Below, piece after piece: positions 56,679 to 64,000 of a DNA stretch of 64,000 nucleotides (position 1 is its first letter; the number at the start of each line of letters is the position of its first letter). Below the pieces are notes generated by a model. It ran no database searches and was not told the DNA's origin. It saw only the letters and a list, made by a program, of their open reading frames with translations. This DNA is from Pannonibacter phragmitetus DSM 14782. GTDB taxonomy: Bacteria; Pseudomonadota; Alphaproteobacteria; Rhizobiales; Stappiaceae. Made by a program: the position numbers and the translations under genes. The stretch is from assembly GCF_000382365.1 (NCBI RefSeq), contig NZ_KB908228.1, forward strand, positions 62,001 through 126,000, read 5' to 3'.

Positions 56679-57248
56679 TCAAGCCTCGGCACCTGCCGGA
56701 ACCGTTTCGTCGTTGTCGCGGCGGCGGCCCTGAAGCACCGAGACCTTGAGGCCGCGACGGGCCGCGACAGCACGCGGGCTGTCTTCCTTGGTCAGGGCGG
56801 CAAAGGTTGCGCGCACCATGTTGTACGGGTTCGAGGAGCCAAGCGACTTGGCAACCACGTCCTGGACGCCGAGCGTCTCGAACACGGCGCGCATCGGGCC
56901 ACCCGCGATGATACCGGTACCAGCCGGAGCTGCACGCAGAATCACCTTGCCGGCGCCATGACGGCCCTCGACATCGTGATGCAGCGTACGGCCCTCGCGC
57001 AGCGGCACGCGGACCATAGCACGCTTGGCAGCTTCCGTTGCCTTGCGGATCGCTTCCGGCACTTCGCGAGCCTTGCCGTGGCCGAAGCCGACGCGGCCCT
57101 TCTGGTCACCCACGACGACGAGCGCGGCAAAGCCGAAACGACGGCCACCCTTGACCACCTTCGCGACGCGGTTGATGTGTACGAGCTTGTCGACGAACTC
57201 GCTGTCGCGCTCTTCGCGATCGCGCTCCCGTGTGTCCTGTCTCGCCAT
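56679..57248 (-). CDS. rpsE: 30S ribosomal protein S5
   Basis: Small-subunit fidelity protein, 189 residues. The dsRNA-binding-like domain has [27 protein letters not shown] at residues 25-51. The C-terminal domain carries the [22 protein letters not shown] segment. The N-terminal tail [15 protein letters not shown] and the C-terminal extension after residue 170 are longer than in E. coli (167 residues), as usual in this group. Confidence 0.98.
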   Translation of the reverse strand: MARQDTRERDREERDSEFVDKLVHINRVAKVVKGGRRFGFAALVVVGDQKGRVGFGHGKAREVPEAIRKATEAAKRAMVRVPLREGRTLHHDVEGRHGAGKVILRAAPAGTGIIAGGPMRAVFETLGVQDVVAKSLGSSNPYNMVRATFAALTKEDSPRAVAARRGLKVSVLQGRRRDNDETVPAGAEA

Positions 57249-57286
57249 ATTATTCGTCTTCCGTTCTTCAGAGCGCCAAGCGCTGG

Positions 57287-57649
57287 TCAGAATTCAAGTC
57301 CGCCCTCGCGGGCTGCATCTGCAAGCGCCTTGATGCGCCCGTGATACATGTACCCGCCACGGTCGAACACGACCTGCTTGACGCCAGCGGCCACAGCGCG
57401 CTCGGCGACAAGCTTGCCGACAGCTGCAGCCGCAGCCACATCGGCGCCCGTCTTCAATGCGCCCCGCACGTCCTTTTCAAGCGTGGAGGCAGAGGCAATG
57501 GTATGCCCCTTGGCGTCGTCGATGATCTGGGCATAGATCTGCTTCGACGAGCGGAATACGGAAAGGCGCGGACGACCGTTCGCCACCTTCTTGATCGAAC
57601 GGCGCACGCGGTCGCGACGACGCTCGAAAGCAGTTTTGCTGTTCGCCAT
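57287..57649 (-). CDS. rplR: 50S ribosomal protein L18
   Basis: 5S rRNA-binding protein of the central protuberance, 120 residues. [35 protein letters not shown] at residues 11-45 and the conserved C-terminal [28 protein letters not shown] are intact. 38 bases upstream of rpsE. Confidence 0.98.
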   Translation of the reverse strand: MANSKTAFERRRDRVRRSIKKVANGRPRLSVFRSSKQIYAQIIDDAKGHTIASASTLEKDVRGALKTGADVAAAAAVGKLVAERAVAAGVKQVVFDRGGYMYHGRIKALADAAREGGLEF

Positions 57650-57661
57650 GATCCGGGTCCG

Positions 57662-58195
57662 TTACTTCTTCTTGCCTTCTTTGCGAACGATGAACTCGCC
57701 CGCATAGCGAATGCCCTTGCCCTTGTACGGCTCGGGGCCACGGTATTCGCGGATGTTAGCCGCGACCTGACCGACGACCTGCTTGTCGATGCCGGAGATA
57801 AGAATCTCGGTCGGCTTCGGGCACTTGACTTCAATTCCCTCCGGGACCTCGTAAACGACGTCGTGGGAGAAGCCAAGGGCGAGCTGGACATTGCGGCCCT
57901 GCATCTGAGCACGGTAACCCACACCGGTGATCTCGAGCTTGCGTTCGAAGCCCTGGCTCACACCGGTGATCAGGTTCTGGATCATGGTCCGGGTCATGCC
58001 CCACATGGAGCGTGCCGGCTTGCTGTCATTACGGGGATCAACCTGGATCCCGGCATCCGTCATTTCGGCGAGCACCAGATCGTTGAGCACGAAGGACAGC
58101 TGGCCCTTCGGTCCCTTGACCTCGATGGTGCGGCCGTTGATCGTTGCCGTTACCCCGCTCGGCACGGGGACTGGCTTTTTGCCAATACGAGACAT
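57662..58195 (-). CDS. rplF: 50S ribosomal protein L6
   Basis: Large-subunit protein near the sarcin-ricin loop and factor site, 177 residues of two L6 repeats. Starts [15 protein letters not shown] and ends in the signature [24 protein letters not shown]. 12 bases before rplR. Confidence 0.98.
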   Translation of the reverse strand: MSRIGKKPVPVPSGVTATINGRTIEVKGPKGQLSFVLNDLVLAEMTDAGIQVDPRNDSKPARSMWGMTRTMIQNLITGVSQGFERKLEITGVGYRAQMQGRNVQLALGFSHDVVYEVPEGIEVKCPKPTEILISGIDKQVVGQVAANIREYRGPEPYKGKGIRYAGEFIVRKEGKKK

Positions 58196-58236
58196 CTGAT
58201 CAACCTTGTCACATAAATAGGAAGGTCACTGCCGCG

Positions 58237-58635
58237 TCAGAAGACGCGGCAGAGCACTTCACCACCAACATTCTCATCCCGCGCCTGATGGTCGCTCATG
58301 ACACCACGGGGGGTCGACAGGATCGACACACCAAGGCCATTCGCGACATGCGGAATGTTCTTTACCGACGAGTACACGCGGCGGCCCGGCTTGGAGATAC
58401 GCTCGATCTCACGAATCACCGGTACACCATCGAAATACTTCAGTTCGATCTCAAGCTCGGACTTGCCGTCCTCGAATTCGACTGTCGTGTAGCCACGGAT
58501 GTAACCTTCCTTGGCCAAAACATCAAGCACATGCGCACGCAGCTTCGAATGAGGTGAGGACACCTTGTTCTTGCGGCGCAGCTGCGCGTTCCGGATGCGG
58601 GTGAGCATATCACCCAACGGATCGGAAATTGCCAT
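58237..58635 (-). CDS. rpsH: 30S ribosomal protein S8
   Basis: Small-subunit assembly protein and probable translational regulator of the spc region, 132 residues. Starts [18 protein letters not shown]. The conserved C-terminal [27 protein letters not shown] contains the rRNA-binding STPRGVM motif. Between rpsN and rplF. Confidence 0.98.
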   Translation of the reverse strand: MAISDPLGDMLTRIRNAQLRRKNKVSSPHSKLRAHVLDVLAKEGYIRGYTTVEFEDGKSELEIELKYFDGVPVIREIERISKPGRRVYSSVKNIPHVANGLGVSILSTPRGVMSDHQARDENVGGEVLCRVF

Positions 58636-58647
58636 CGCAGCCTCTCC

Positions 58648-58953
58648 TTACCAGCTCGACTTGACCAGGCCCGGGATCTTACCCAGGGAGCCCAGCTCAC
58701 GCAGCGCAACGCGCGACATCTTCAGCTTGCGGTAGAAGCCGCGCGGACGGCCGGTGACTTCACACCGGTTGCGCACGCGGTTCGGTGCCGAATTGCGCGG
58801 CAGGGCCGCGAGCTTCAGACGGGCGGCGAAACGCTCTTCCAGAGACAGCGTTTCATCCTTGGCTGCGGCCTTGAGAGCAGCACGCTTTGCAGCGTACTTC
58901 AGCACAAGGCGCTCGCGCCGCTTGTTCTTCTCGATCGCGCTCTTCTTCGCCAT
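58648..58953 (-). CDS. rpsN: 30S ribosomal protein S14
   Basis: Small-subunit head protein, 101 residues, of the long zinc-free (C-minus) type: no CxxC pairs are present. N-terminal [25 protein letters not shown] and C-terminal [25 protein letters not shown] are typical. Confidence 0.98.
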   Translation of the reverse strand: MAKKSAIEKNKRRERLVLKYAAKRAALKAAAKDETLSLEERFAARLKLAALPRNSAPNRVRNRCEVTGRPRGFYRKLKMSRVALRELGSLGKIPGLVKSSW

Positions 58954-58986
58954 CGTTTTTCCTCGTTCCTTTCCCGTATATCCGCG

Positions 58987-59541
58987 TTACTTGCGGAACG
59001 GGAAGTTGAACGCGCGCAGCAGTTCGCGCGCCTCTTCATCGGTGTTGGCCGTGGTGCACACGACCACGTCCATACCCCAAATCTGGTCGACCTTGTCGTA
59101 CTCGATTTCGGGGAAAACGATGTGTTCCTTAATGCCCATGGCATAGTTGCCACGGCCATCGAAGCTCTTCGGGTTCAGACCGCGGAAGTCACGAACGCGC
59201 GGAAGCGCGATGGTGATCAGACGGTCGAGAAACTCGAACATCTGTTCGCGGCGCAGCGTCACCTTGGCGCCGAGGGGCATGCCCTCACGCACCTTGAAGG
59301 TGGCGATGGAGTTCGCAGCCTTGGTGATCACCGGCTTCTGACCGGCGATGAGCGCCAAGTCGTCCGCAGCGATGCGCACCTTCTTGCTGTCTGCAACTGC
59401 CTCACCGACGCCCATGTTGAGAACAACCTTCTCAAGTTTGGGGATCTGCATCGGGTTGGTGTAGTTGAACTTTTCCTGCAGCTGCTTACGCACCACTTCA
59501 TCGTAGTGCGTCTTGAGCCGCGGCACGTAGGTCTCAGCCAT
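58987..59541 (-). CDS. rplE: 50S ribosomal protein L5
   Basis: 5S rRNA-binding protein contacting P-site tRNA, 184 residues. [42 protein letters not shown] at residues 7-48 and the C-terminal [24 protein letters not shown] are conserved. Its start overlaps the rplX stop by 8 bases. Confidence 0.98.
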   Translation of the reverse strand: MAETYVPRLKTHYDEVVRKQLQEKFNYTNPMQIPKLEKVVLNMGVGEAVADSKKVRIAADDLALIAGQKPVITKAANSIATFKVREGMPLGAKVTLRREQMFEFLDRLITIALPRVRDFRGLNPKSFDGRGNYAMGIKEHIVFPEIEYDKVDQIWGMDVVVCTTANTDEEARELLRAFNFPFRK

Positions 59542-59851
59542 CGATCAGGTCTCCCGAACGCTTGGCCACACGGACCTTGCGGCCGTCTTCCTGCACCTTG
59601 AACCCGACGCGAGTCGGCTTGCCATCCTTCGGATCGGCTACAGCCAGGTTGGAAACGTGAATCGGGGCTTCCTTTGCCACGATTCCTGCTTCCTGGGTCT
59701 GCGTCTGGCGCTGGTGGCGGCGAACGACGTTGATGCCGCGCACGAGAGCCTTGTTGTCCGTCGGCAGCATCTGCAGCACTTCGCCGGTCTTGCCCTTGTC
59801 ACGACCGGCGAGCACGACAACCGTGTCGCCTTTTTTAATTTTCGCAGCCAT
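59534..59851 (-). CDS. rplX: 50S ribosomal protein L24
   Basis: Assembly initiator of the large subunit, 105 residues from the ATG at 59851, beginning [21 protein letters not shown] with the KOW motif. The longer open frame reads back through rplN and is not used. Start shares one base with the rplN stop (TGATG). Confidence 0.97.
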   Translation of the reverse strand: MAAKIKKGDTVVVLAGRDKGKTGEVLQMLPTDNKALVRGINVVRRHQRQTQTQEAGIVAKEAPIHVSNLAVADPKDGKPTRVGFKVQEDGRKVRVAKRSGDLIDG

Positions 59852-60219
59852 CAGAGCACCTCCGGCGCGAGCGAAATGATCTTCATGTGGTTCTTTGCAC
59901 GGAGCTCGCGCGGCACCGGCCCAAAGATACGGGTGCCGATCGGCTCCTTGTTGTTGTTGACCAGGACCGCCGCATTGCGGTCGAACCGGATCACGCTGCC
60001 GTCGGGACGGCGAATGTCCTTCGCCGTACGCACGACGACCGCCTTCATCACGTCGCCCTTCTTGACGCGGCCGCGCGGGATAGCTTCCTTGATGCTGACG
60101 ACGATGATGTCGCCAACGCGGGCATACTTCCGCTTCGAGCCGCCGAGCACCTTGATGCACATGACACGACGGGCGCCGGAATTATCCGCCACGTCGAGGT
60201 TTGTTTGCATCTGAATCAT
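59851..60219 (-). CDS. rplN: 50S ribosomal protein L14
   Basis: Subunit-interface protein, 122 residues, beginning [21 protein letters not shown] with the signature [24 protein letters not shown]. The C-terminal [25 protein letters not shown] is intact. Confidence 0.98.
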   Translation of the reverse strand: MIQMQTNLDVADNSGARRVMCIKVLGGSKRKYARVGDIIVVSIKEAIPRGRVKKGDVMKAVVVRTAKDIRRPDGSVIRFDRNAAVLVNNNKEPIGTRIFGPVPRELRAKNHMKIISLAPEVL

Positions 60220-60288
60220 GACTTGGCCGCCTTGTTCTCTCTACGGCGCACCTGCCACGGGCGCCGGATGCTCAACAGAGCCGTGGTC

Positions 60289-60516
60289 TCAGGAGACCAC
60301 GGTCCAACGTTTGGTCTTGGAGATCGGCGCGCACTCTTCGATCTGAACCGTGTCGCCGACCTGGTACTTGTTCGCTTCGTCATGCGCCCGGTACTTCTTG
60401 GACCGGCGCACCGTCTTCTTGAGCAGCGGGTGAGTGAAGCGACGCTCCACCTTCACCGTCACCGTCTTGTCATTCGCGTTGCTGACCACGGTGCCCTGCA
60501 AAATGCGTTTCGGCAT
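60289..60516 (-). CDS. rpsQ: 30S ribosomal protein S17
   Basis: Small-subunit OB-fold protein, 75 residues: [42 protein letters not shown], full length. 69 bases upstream of rplN, 10 bases after rpmC. Confidence 0.97.
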   Translation of the reverse strand: MPKRILQGTVVSNANDKTVTVKVERRFTHPLLKKTVRRSKKYRAHDEANKYQVGDTVQIEECAPISKTKRWTVVS

Positions 60517-60526
60517 TGAGGCCTCC

Positions 60527-60727
60527 TTACGCGGTTGCGGTCATGCGCTTATCGCGCATGATCGTCTGGATCCGGGCGATATCCCGGCGGATCTGCCGGA
60601 AACGACCAGTGTTTTCGAGCTGACCGGTGGCCTTCTGAAAGCGCAGGTTGAACTGCTCCTTCTTCAGTGCCTCGAGTTCCGTACGGAGCTCGTCGAGGGT
60701 CTTTGCCCTTACATCATTTGCCTTCAT
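60527..60727 (-). CDS. rpmC: 50S ribosomal protein L29
   Basis: Two-helix tunnel-exit protein, 66 residues, with [45 protein letters not shown] at about 12-56, the L29 core that neighbours the trigger factor site. Confidence 0.97.
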   Translation of the reverse strand: MKANDVRAKTLDELRTELEALKKEQFNLRFQKATGQLENTGRFRQIRRDIARIQTIMRDKRMTATA

Positions 60728-60749
60728 GGCTCAACTCTCCTCGACTGCC

Positions 60750-61163
60750 TTACTCGGCGATCCGCTGTACGAACCGGCACTTGATCGGCAGCTTGGCAGC
60801 AGCCAGGCGCATTGCTTCGCGGGCAACGTCTTCCGGCACGCCGTCAATCTCGAACATGATACGGCCCGGCTTGACACGGCAGGCCCAGTAGTCAGGGGCA
60901 CCTTTACCCTTACCCATGCGGACTTCCGCAGGCTTGGAAGACACCGGCACATCCGGGAAAATCCGGATCCAAACACGGCCCGCACGCTTCATGTGACGGG
61001 TCATTGCACGACGGGCTGCCTCGATCTGGCGGGCGGTGACACGCTCCGGCTCCACGGCCTTCAGACCGAATTCGCCGAAGTTCAGGTCAGTACCGCCCTT
61101 CGCCATGCCGTGGATGCGGCCCTTGTGCTGCTTGCGGAACTTAGTTCGCTTCGGTTGCAGCAT
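60750..61163 (-). CDS. rplP: 50S ribosomal protein L16
   Basis: A-site large-subunit protein, 137 residues: [19 protein letters not shown] start, [29 protein letters not shown], and the [28 protein letters not shown] signature. Full length. Confidence 0.98.
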   Translation of the reverse strand: MLQPKRTKFRKQHKGRIHGMAKGGTDLNFGEFGLKAVEPERVTARQIEAARRAMTRHMKRAGRVWIRIFPDVPVSSKPAEVRMGKGKGAPDYWACRVKPGRIMFEIDGVPEDVAREAMRLAAAKLPIKCRFVQRIAE

Positions 61164-61203
61164 CGTTCTTCTCTCGTTCTTGCGTTACACGGGCGCTGCC
61201 TTT

Positions 61204-61932
61204 TCAGGCAGCGCGCTCGCGACCACGATCACGGCGCTGGCCGCGATCACCCTGATTCGCATCCGAGCTTTCGGTCGCGCGGCGTTCAGACGCCATCGGA
61301 TCGTGCTCGAGGATCTCGCCCTTGAAGATCCAGACCTTGACGCCGCAGGCGCCATAGGCGGTGTGAGCGGTCGCTGTGCCATAATCGATGTCGGCGCGCA
61401 AGGTGTGCAGCGGCACACGGCCTTCACGATACCACTCGACGCGTGCGATTTCCGCACCACCCAGACGGCCGCCGCAGTTGATGCGGATGCCAAGGGCGCC
61501 CAGACGCATGGCCGACTGAACGGCACGCTTCATGGCGCGGCGGAATGCAACACGGCGTTCCAGCTGCTGGGCGATCGAAGCGGCAACCAGGGTCGCGTCG
61601 ATTTCCGGCTTGCGCACTTCAACGATGTTGATGTGCACTTCGGCGTCGGTGATCGCGGCAAGCTTCTTGCGCAGCTTGTCGATGTCCGCACCCTTCTTGC
61701 CGATGACCACACCCGGACGGCCGGAGTGGATGGTCACGCGGCACTTCTTGTGCGGGCGTTCAATCACGATCTTGGAAACCGCGGCCTGCTTCAGCTCGTT
61801 CATCAGATATTCGCGGATGCGGAAATCTTCATGAAGCAGCTTGCCGTATTCGCCCTTGTTGGCGAACCAGCGGGAGTCCCAGGTGCGGTTGATCCCGAGG
61901 CGCATGCCGATCGGGTTAACTTTGTGTCCCAT
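61204..61932 (-). CDS. rpsC: 30S ribosomal protein S3
   Basis: mRNA-entry protein, 242 residues: KH domain with [22 protein letters not shown] near residues 72-92, then the S3 C-terminal domain with [14 protein letters not shown]-like [34 protein letters not shown]. The last 20 residues are an Arg/Asp-rich tail. Start overlaps the rplV stop by one base. Confidence 0.98.
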   Translation of the reverse strand: MGHKVNPIGMRLGINRTWDSRWFANKGEYGKLLHEDFRIREYLMNELKQAAVSKIVIERPHKKCRVTIHSGRPGVVIGKKGADIDKLRKKLAAITDAEVHINIVEVRKPEIDATLVAASIAQQLERRVAFRRAMKRAVQSAMRLGALGIRINCGGRLGGAEIARVEWYREGRVPLHTLRADIDYGTATAHTAYGACGVKVWIFKGEILEHDPMASERRATESSDANQGDRGQRRDRGRERAA

Positions 61933-62312
61933 CAGGCAGTCTCCTCGACTTGACGAACAACGATGGTCAGGTTCGAGAACGGCTTCTCGATCCGGCCAGC
62001 GCGGCCACGTGCACGGGCATGGAACCGCTTGATGACAAAAGCCTTGCCCACATGGGCTTCGGCAACCACCAGGCTGTCCACGTCCAGGTCGTGGTTGTTC
62101 TCGGCATTCGCAATCGCGGACATCAGGGTCTTCTTGACGTCACCAGCGATGCGCTTGCGGGAGAACGTCAGATCCGCCAGAGCGGAACTTACCTTCTTGC
62201 CGCGGATTGCAGCCGCCACGAGGTTCAGCTTCTGCGGGGAAACGCGCAGCATGCGCGTGACCGCCTTGGCCTCGTTGTCGGCGAGCGTCCGCTCACGCTT
62301 CGGCTTGCCCAT
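61932..62312 (-). CDS. rplV: 50S ribosomal protein L22
   Basis: Tunnel-constriction protein, 126 residues: [27 protein letters not shown] at residues 15-41, and the C-terminal [26 protein letters not shown] block with the hairpin that lines the tunnel. Confidence 0.98.
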   Translation of the reverse strand: MGKPKRERTLADNEAKAVTRMLRVSPQKLNLVAAAIRGKKVSSALADLTFSRKRIAGDVKKTLMSAIANAENNHDLDVDSLVVAEAHVGKAFVIKRFHARARGRAGRIEKPFSNLTIVVRQVEETA

Positions 62313-62314
62313 CG

Positions 62315-62593
62315 TTACTTCCTCTTCGCCTTCTTGTCGGCGCCGTGCCCATAGTAGGTCCGGGTCGGCGAGAACTCGCCGAGCTTGTGACCAATCATTT
62401 CTTCAGACACCAGCACCGGAACGTGCTTCTGTCCGTTGTAGACGCCGAAGGTCAGGCCAACGAACTGCGGCAGGATCGTCGAGCGGCGGCTCCAGGTCTT
62501 GATGACCTCGTTCCGGCCGGTTTCGCGAACCTTGTCCGCCTTCTTCAGCAGATACCCGTCGACAAACGGACCTTTCCAGATCGAACGTGTCAC
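62315..62593 (-). CDS. rpsS: 30S ribosomal protein S19
   Basis: Head protein of the small subunit, 92 residues: [18 protein letters not shown] start and the signature [19 protein letters not shown]-like [26 protein letters not shown]. 2 bases before rplV. Confidence 0.98.
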   Translation of the reverse strand: MTRSIWKGPFVDGYLLKKADKVRETGRNEVIKTWSRRSTILPQFVGLTFGVYNGQKHVPVLVSEEMIGHKLGEFSPTRTYYGHGADKKAKRK

Positions 62594-62605
62594 GATCCGT
62601 ACCTC

Positions 62606-63439
62606 TTACTTCTTGCGAGCATGACGGCTGCGAACAATGAACTTGTCCGTTGCCTTGTTGCTGCGCGTGCGCTTGCCCTTCGTCGGCTTGCCCCAAGGGG
62701 TCACCGGATGACGGCCACCCGAGGTGCGGCCTTCACCACCGCCGTGCGGATGGTCGATCGGGTTCATGGCCACACCGCGGGTGTGCGGGCGGATGCCGAG
62801 CCAGCGCGAACGTCCGGCCTTGCCCAGGTTGATGTTGCCATGGTCCGGGTTGGACACGGCGCCAATGGACGCCATGCAGGTGCCCAGAACGCGGCGCTGT
62901 TCACCGGACATGAGACGCAGGATCGTGTAACCCTGGTCACGGCCGACGATCTGAACGAAAGCACCGGCGGAACGGGCGATCTGACCGCCCTTGCCCGGCT
63001 TCAGCTCAACGTTGTGGACAATGGTGCCGACCGGAATGGAAGCCAGCGGCATTGCGTTGCCCGGCTTCACGTCGACGGACTCACCAGCCACAACCATGTC
63101 GCCGGCAGCAAGACGCTGCGGGGCCAGGATGTAGGCCAGCTCGCCATCCTCGTAACGGATCAGCGCGATGAAAGCGGTGCGGTTCGGATCGTATTCCAGG
63201 CGCTCAACAGTCGCCGGAACGTCGAACTTGCGACGCTTGAAGTCCACCAGACGGTAGGAGCGCTTGTGGCCACCACCGCGGTTCGGTGCCGTCAGACGGC
63301 CGCGGTTGTTGCGGCCGCCGGTCTTGCTCAGGCCTTCGGTCAAGGTCTTGACCGGCTTGCCCTTCCAGAGATCGGCACGGTCCACCTGAACCAGCTGGCG
63401 CCGGCCGGGGGACGTGGGGTTGAAGGTCTTGAGTGCCAT
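62606..63439 (-). CDS. rplB: 50S ribosomal protein L2
   Basis: Peptidyl-transferase-centre protein, 277 residues. [30 protein letters not shown] at residues 38-67 and the signature [31 protein letters not shown], including the His needed for activity, are intact. Confidence 0.98.
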   Translation of the reverse strand: MALKTFNPTSPGRRQLVQVDRADLWKGKPVKTLTEGLSKTGGRNNRGRLTAPNRGGGHKRSYRLVDFKRRKFDVPATVERLEYDPNRTAFIALIRYEDGELAYILAPQRLAAGDMVVAGESVDVKPGNAMPLASIPVGTIVHNVELKPGKGGQIARSAGAFVQIVGRDQGYTILRLMSGEQRRVLGTCMASIGAVSNPDHGNINLGKAGRSRWLGIRPHTRGVAMNPIDHPHGGGEGRTSGGRHPVTPWGKPTKGKRTRSNKATDKFIVRSRHARKK

Positions 63440-63455
63440 AATTGTCGTCCCAGCC

Positions 63456-63749
63456 TTAGAGTCCGGTCGTCACGTCGATCGAGTGACCCTCGGCGAGCGT
63501 CACAATGGCCTTCTTGTAGTCGGACTGCTGTCCGATGCGGCCGCGGAAACGCTTCACCTTGCCCTTGCGGACCAGAGTGTTCACCGCAGTGACCTTGACG
63601 CCGAACAGGGCTTCAATCGCAGCCTTGATTTCCGGCTTGGTTGCCGAGTTGGCAACCTTGAAGACCACCTTGTTCTCTTCCGAGGCCATGGTCGCCTTCT
63701 CGGTGATCACCGGGCTGACGATCTTGTCGTAGTGAGCGATCTTGCTCAT
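63456..63749 (-). CDS. rplW: 50S ribosomal protein L23
   Basis: Tunnel-exit protein and docking site for trigger factor and SRP, 97 residues, with [44 protein letters not shown]. Its start overlaps the rplD stop by 4 bases (ATGA). Confidence 0.98.
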   Translation of the reverse strand: MSKIAHYDKIVSPVITEKATMASEENKVVFKVANSATKPEIKAAIEALFGVKVTAVNTLVRKGKVKRFRGRIGQQSDYKKAIVTLAEGHSIDVTTGL

Positions 63750-64000
63750 TTGAACCGCTCCTCGATAGCCGACACAGCAGCCTTGGTCAGAACCAGGGTG
63801 TTGCGGCGCAGGATGTCGTAGACGTTGATGCCCTGAACCGGGAGCACGTCAACAGCCGGAATGTTGCGGGCGGCGAGTGCGAAGTTCGCATCCACCTCTG
63901 CACCATCGATGACCAGCACGTTGGCGAGGCCCAGCTTGCTGAACTTTTCCTTCAGCAGCTTGGTCTTGGCTTCAGCGGCCTTGGCGTCCTCGACAACGAT
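63746..64000 (-). CDS. rplD: 50S ribosomal protein L4 (partial, N-terminus beyond window)
   Basis: The C-terminal 84 codons are visible up to the TGA at 63748-63746. I read the L4 ending [21 protein letters not shown] and, further up, NVYDILRR and the [17 protein letters not shown] region. Order rplD-rplW-rplB confirms it. In other bacteria L4 can repress the S10 operon; its leader would lie outside this window. Confidence 0.95.
   Translation of the reverse strand: MVVEDAKAAEAKTKLLKEKFSKLGLANVLVIDGAEVDANFALAARNIPAVDVLPVQGINVYDILRRNTLVLTKAAVSAIEERFK

Overview
The window is GC-rich bacterial chromosome from an alphaproteobacterium, most likely a member of the Hyphomicrobiales (Rhizobiales). 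The main reasons are a C4-pathway hemA, the aerobic CobN/CobO cobalamin route, popZ next to valS, an ATP12-type F1 assembly chaperone, a short-form adk between secY and rpsM, and the identities of the ribosomal proteins. The order-level assignment is inference; no rRNA is present to settle it.

Layout. 1-7.7 kb: a minus-strand cobalamin operon, cobP(cobU)-cobW-cobN-cobO-cobQ, the last gene cut by the window edge. It is preceded by a textbook adenosylcobalamin riboswitch and a 32-codon leader ORF lying in frame with cobP. 8-8.1 kb: tRNA-Asn. 8.1-15.3 kb: a minus-strand iron/siderophore unit of ECF sigma factor, FecR-type anti-sigma factor, TonB receptor with an STN signalling domain, periplasmic binding protein and a fused FhuB-type permease; no ABC ATPase is encoded here. 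15.4-21.6 kb: a LysR/YdcZ-type divergent pair, a TetR regulator with palindromic operator candidates, a UDP-glucuronate 4-epimerase-like protein, hemA, a roughly 700 bp gap and a small exported protein. 21.7-29 kb: a DUF2155 protein, valS, popZ, tolC, a Pcm-family methyltransferase and tRNA-Cys. 29-34.4 kb: a PAS-GAF-GGDEF-EAL protein, then the cobC-cbiB cobalamin pair and a DUF938 methyltransferase. 34.5-36 kb: pccB.

36.2-40.2 kb holds the most distinctive system: a co-directional cassette of circularly permuted ATP-grasp, alpha-E protein, transglutaminase-like protease and Anbu-type proteasome-related peptidase. The peptidase start is best placed at a GTG that exposes a Thr as N-terminal nucleophile. 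This combination fits a peptide ligation plus proteolysis pathway whose substrate is unknown. Just downstream, in a convergent gap with no gene, lie two copies of a small hairpin repeat (a third copy is at 34.4 kb) and an array of five GATTCA/GATTCC motifs spaced exactly 21 bp apart.

40.5-51.2 kb: minus-strand housekeeping and quality-control genes: ATP12 chaperone, HAD phosphatase, RluA-family pseudouridine synthase, CrcB fluoride channel, patatin-like protein, RarA, a Do-type periplasmic protease and a chemoreceptor. 51.3-64 kb: the merged S10-spc-alpha ribosomal protein super-operon, read on the minus strand from rplD (cut by the window end) to rplQ, with secY, adk and rpoA embedded in it. 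Its adjoining genes mostly overlap or abut, so most of it is probably translated in a coupled way.

Metabolically, HemA makes the 5-aminolevulinate used for both heme and corrin. The two cob loci supply cobalt insertion, adenosylation, aminopropanol-arm and nucleotide-loop steps, and the iron locus is a cell-surface-signalling siderophore uptake module.
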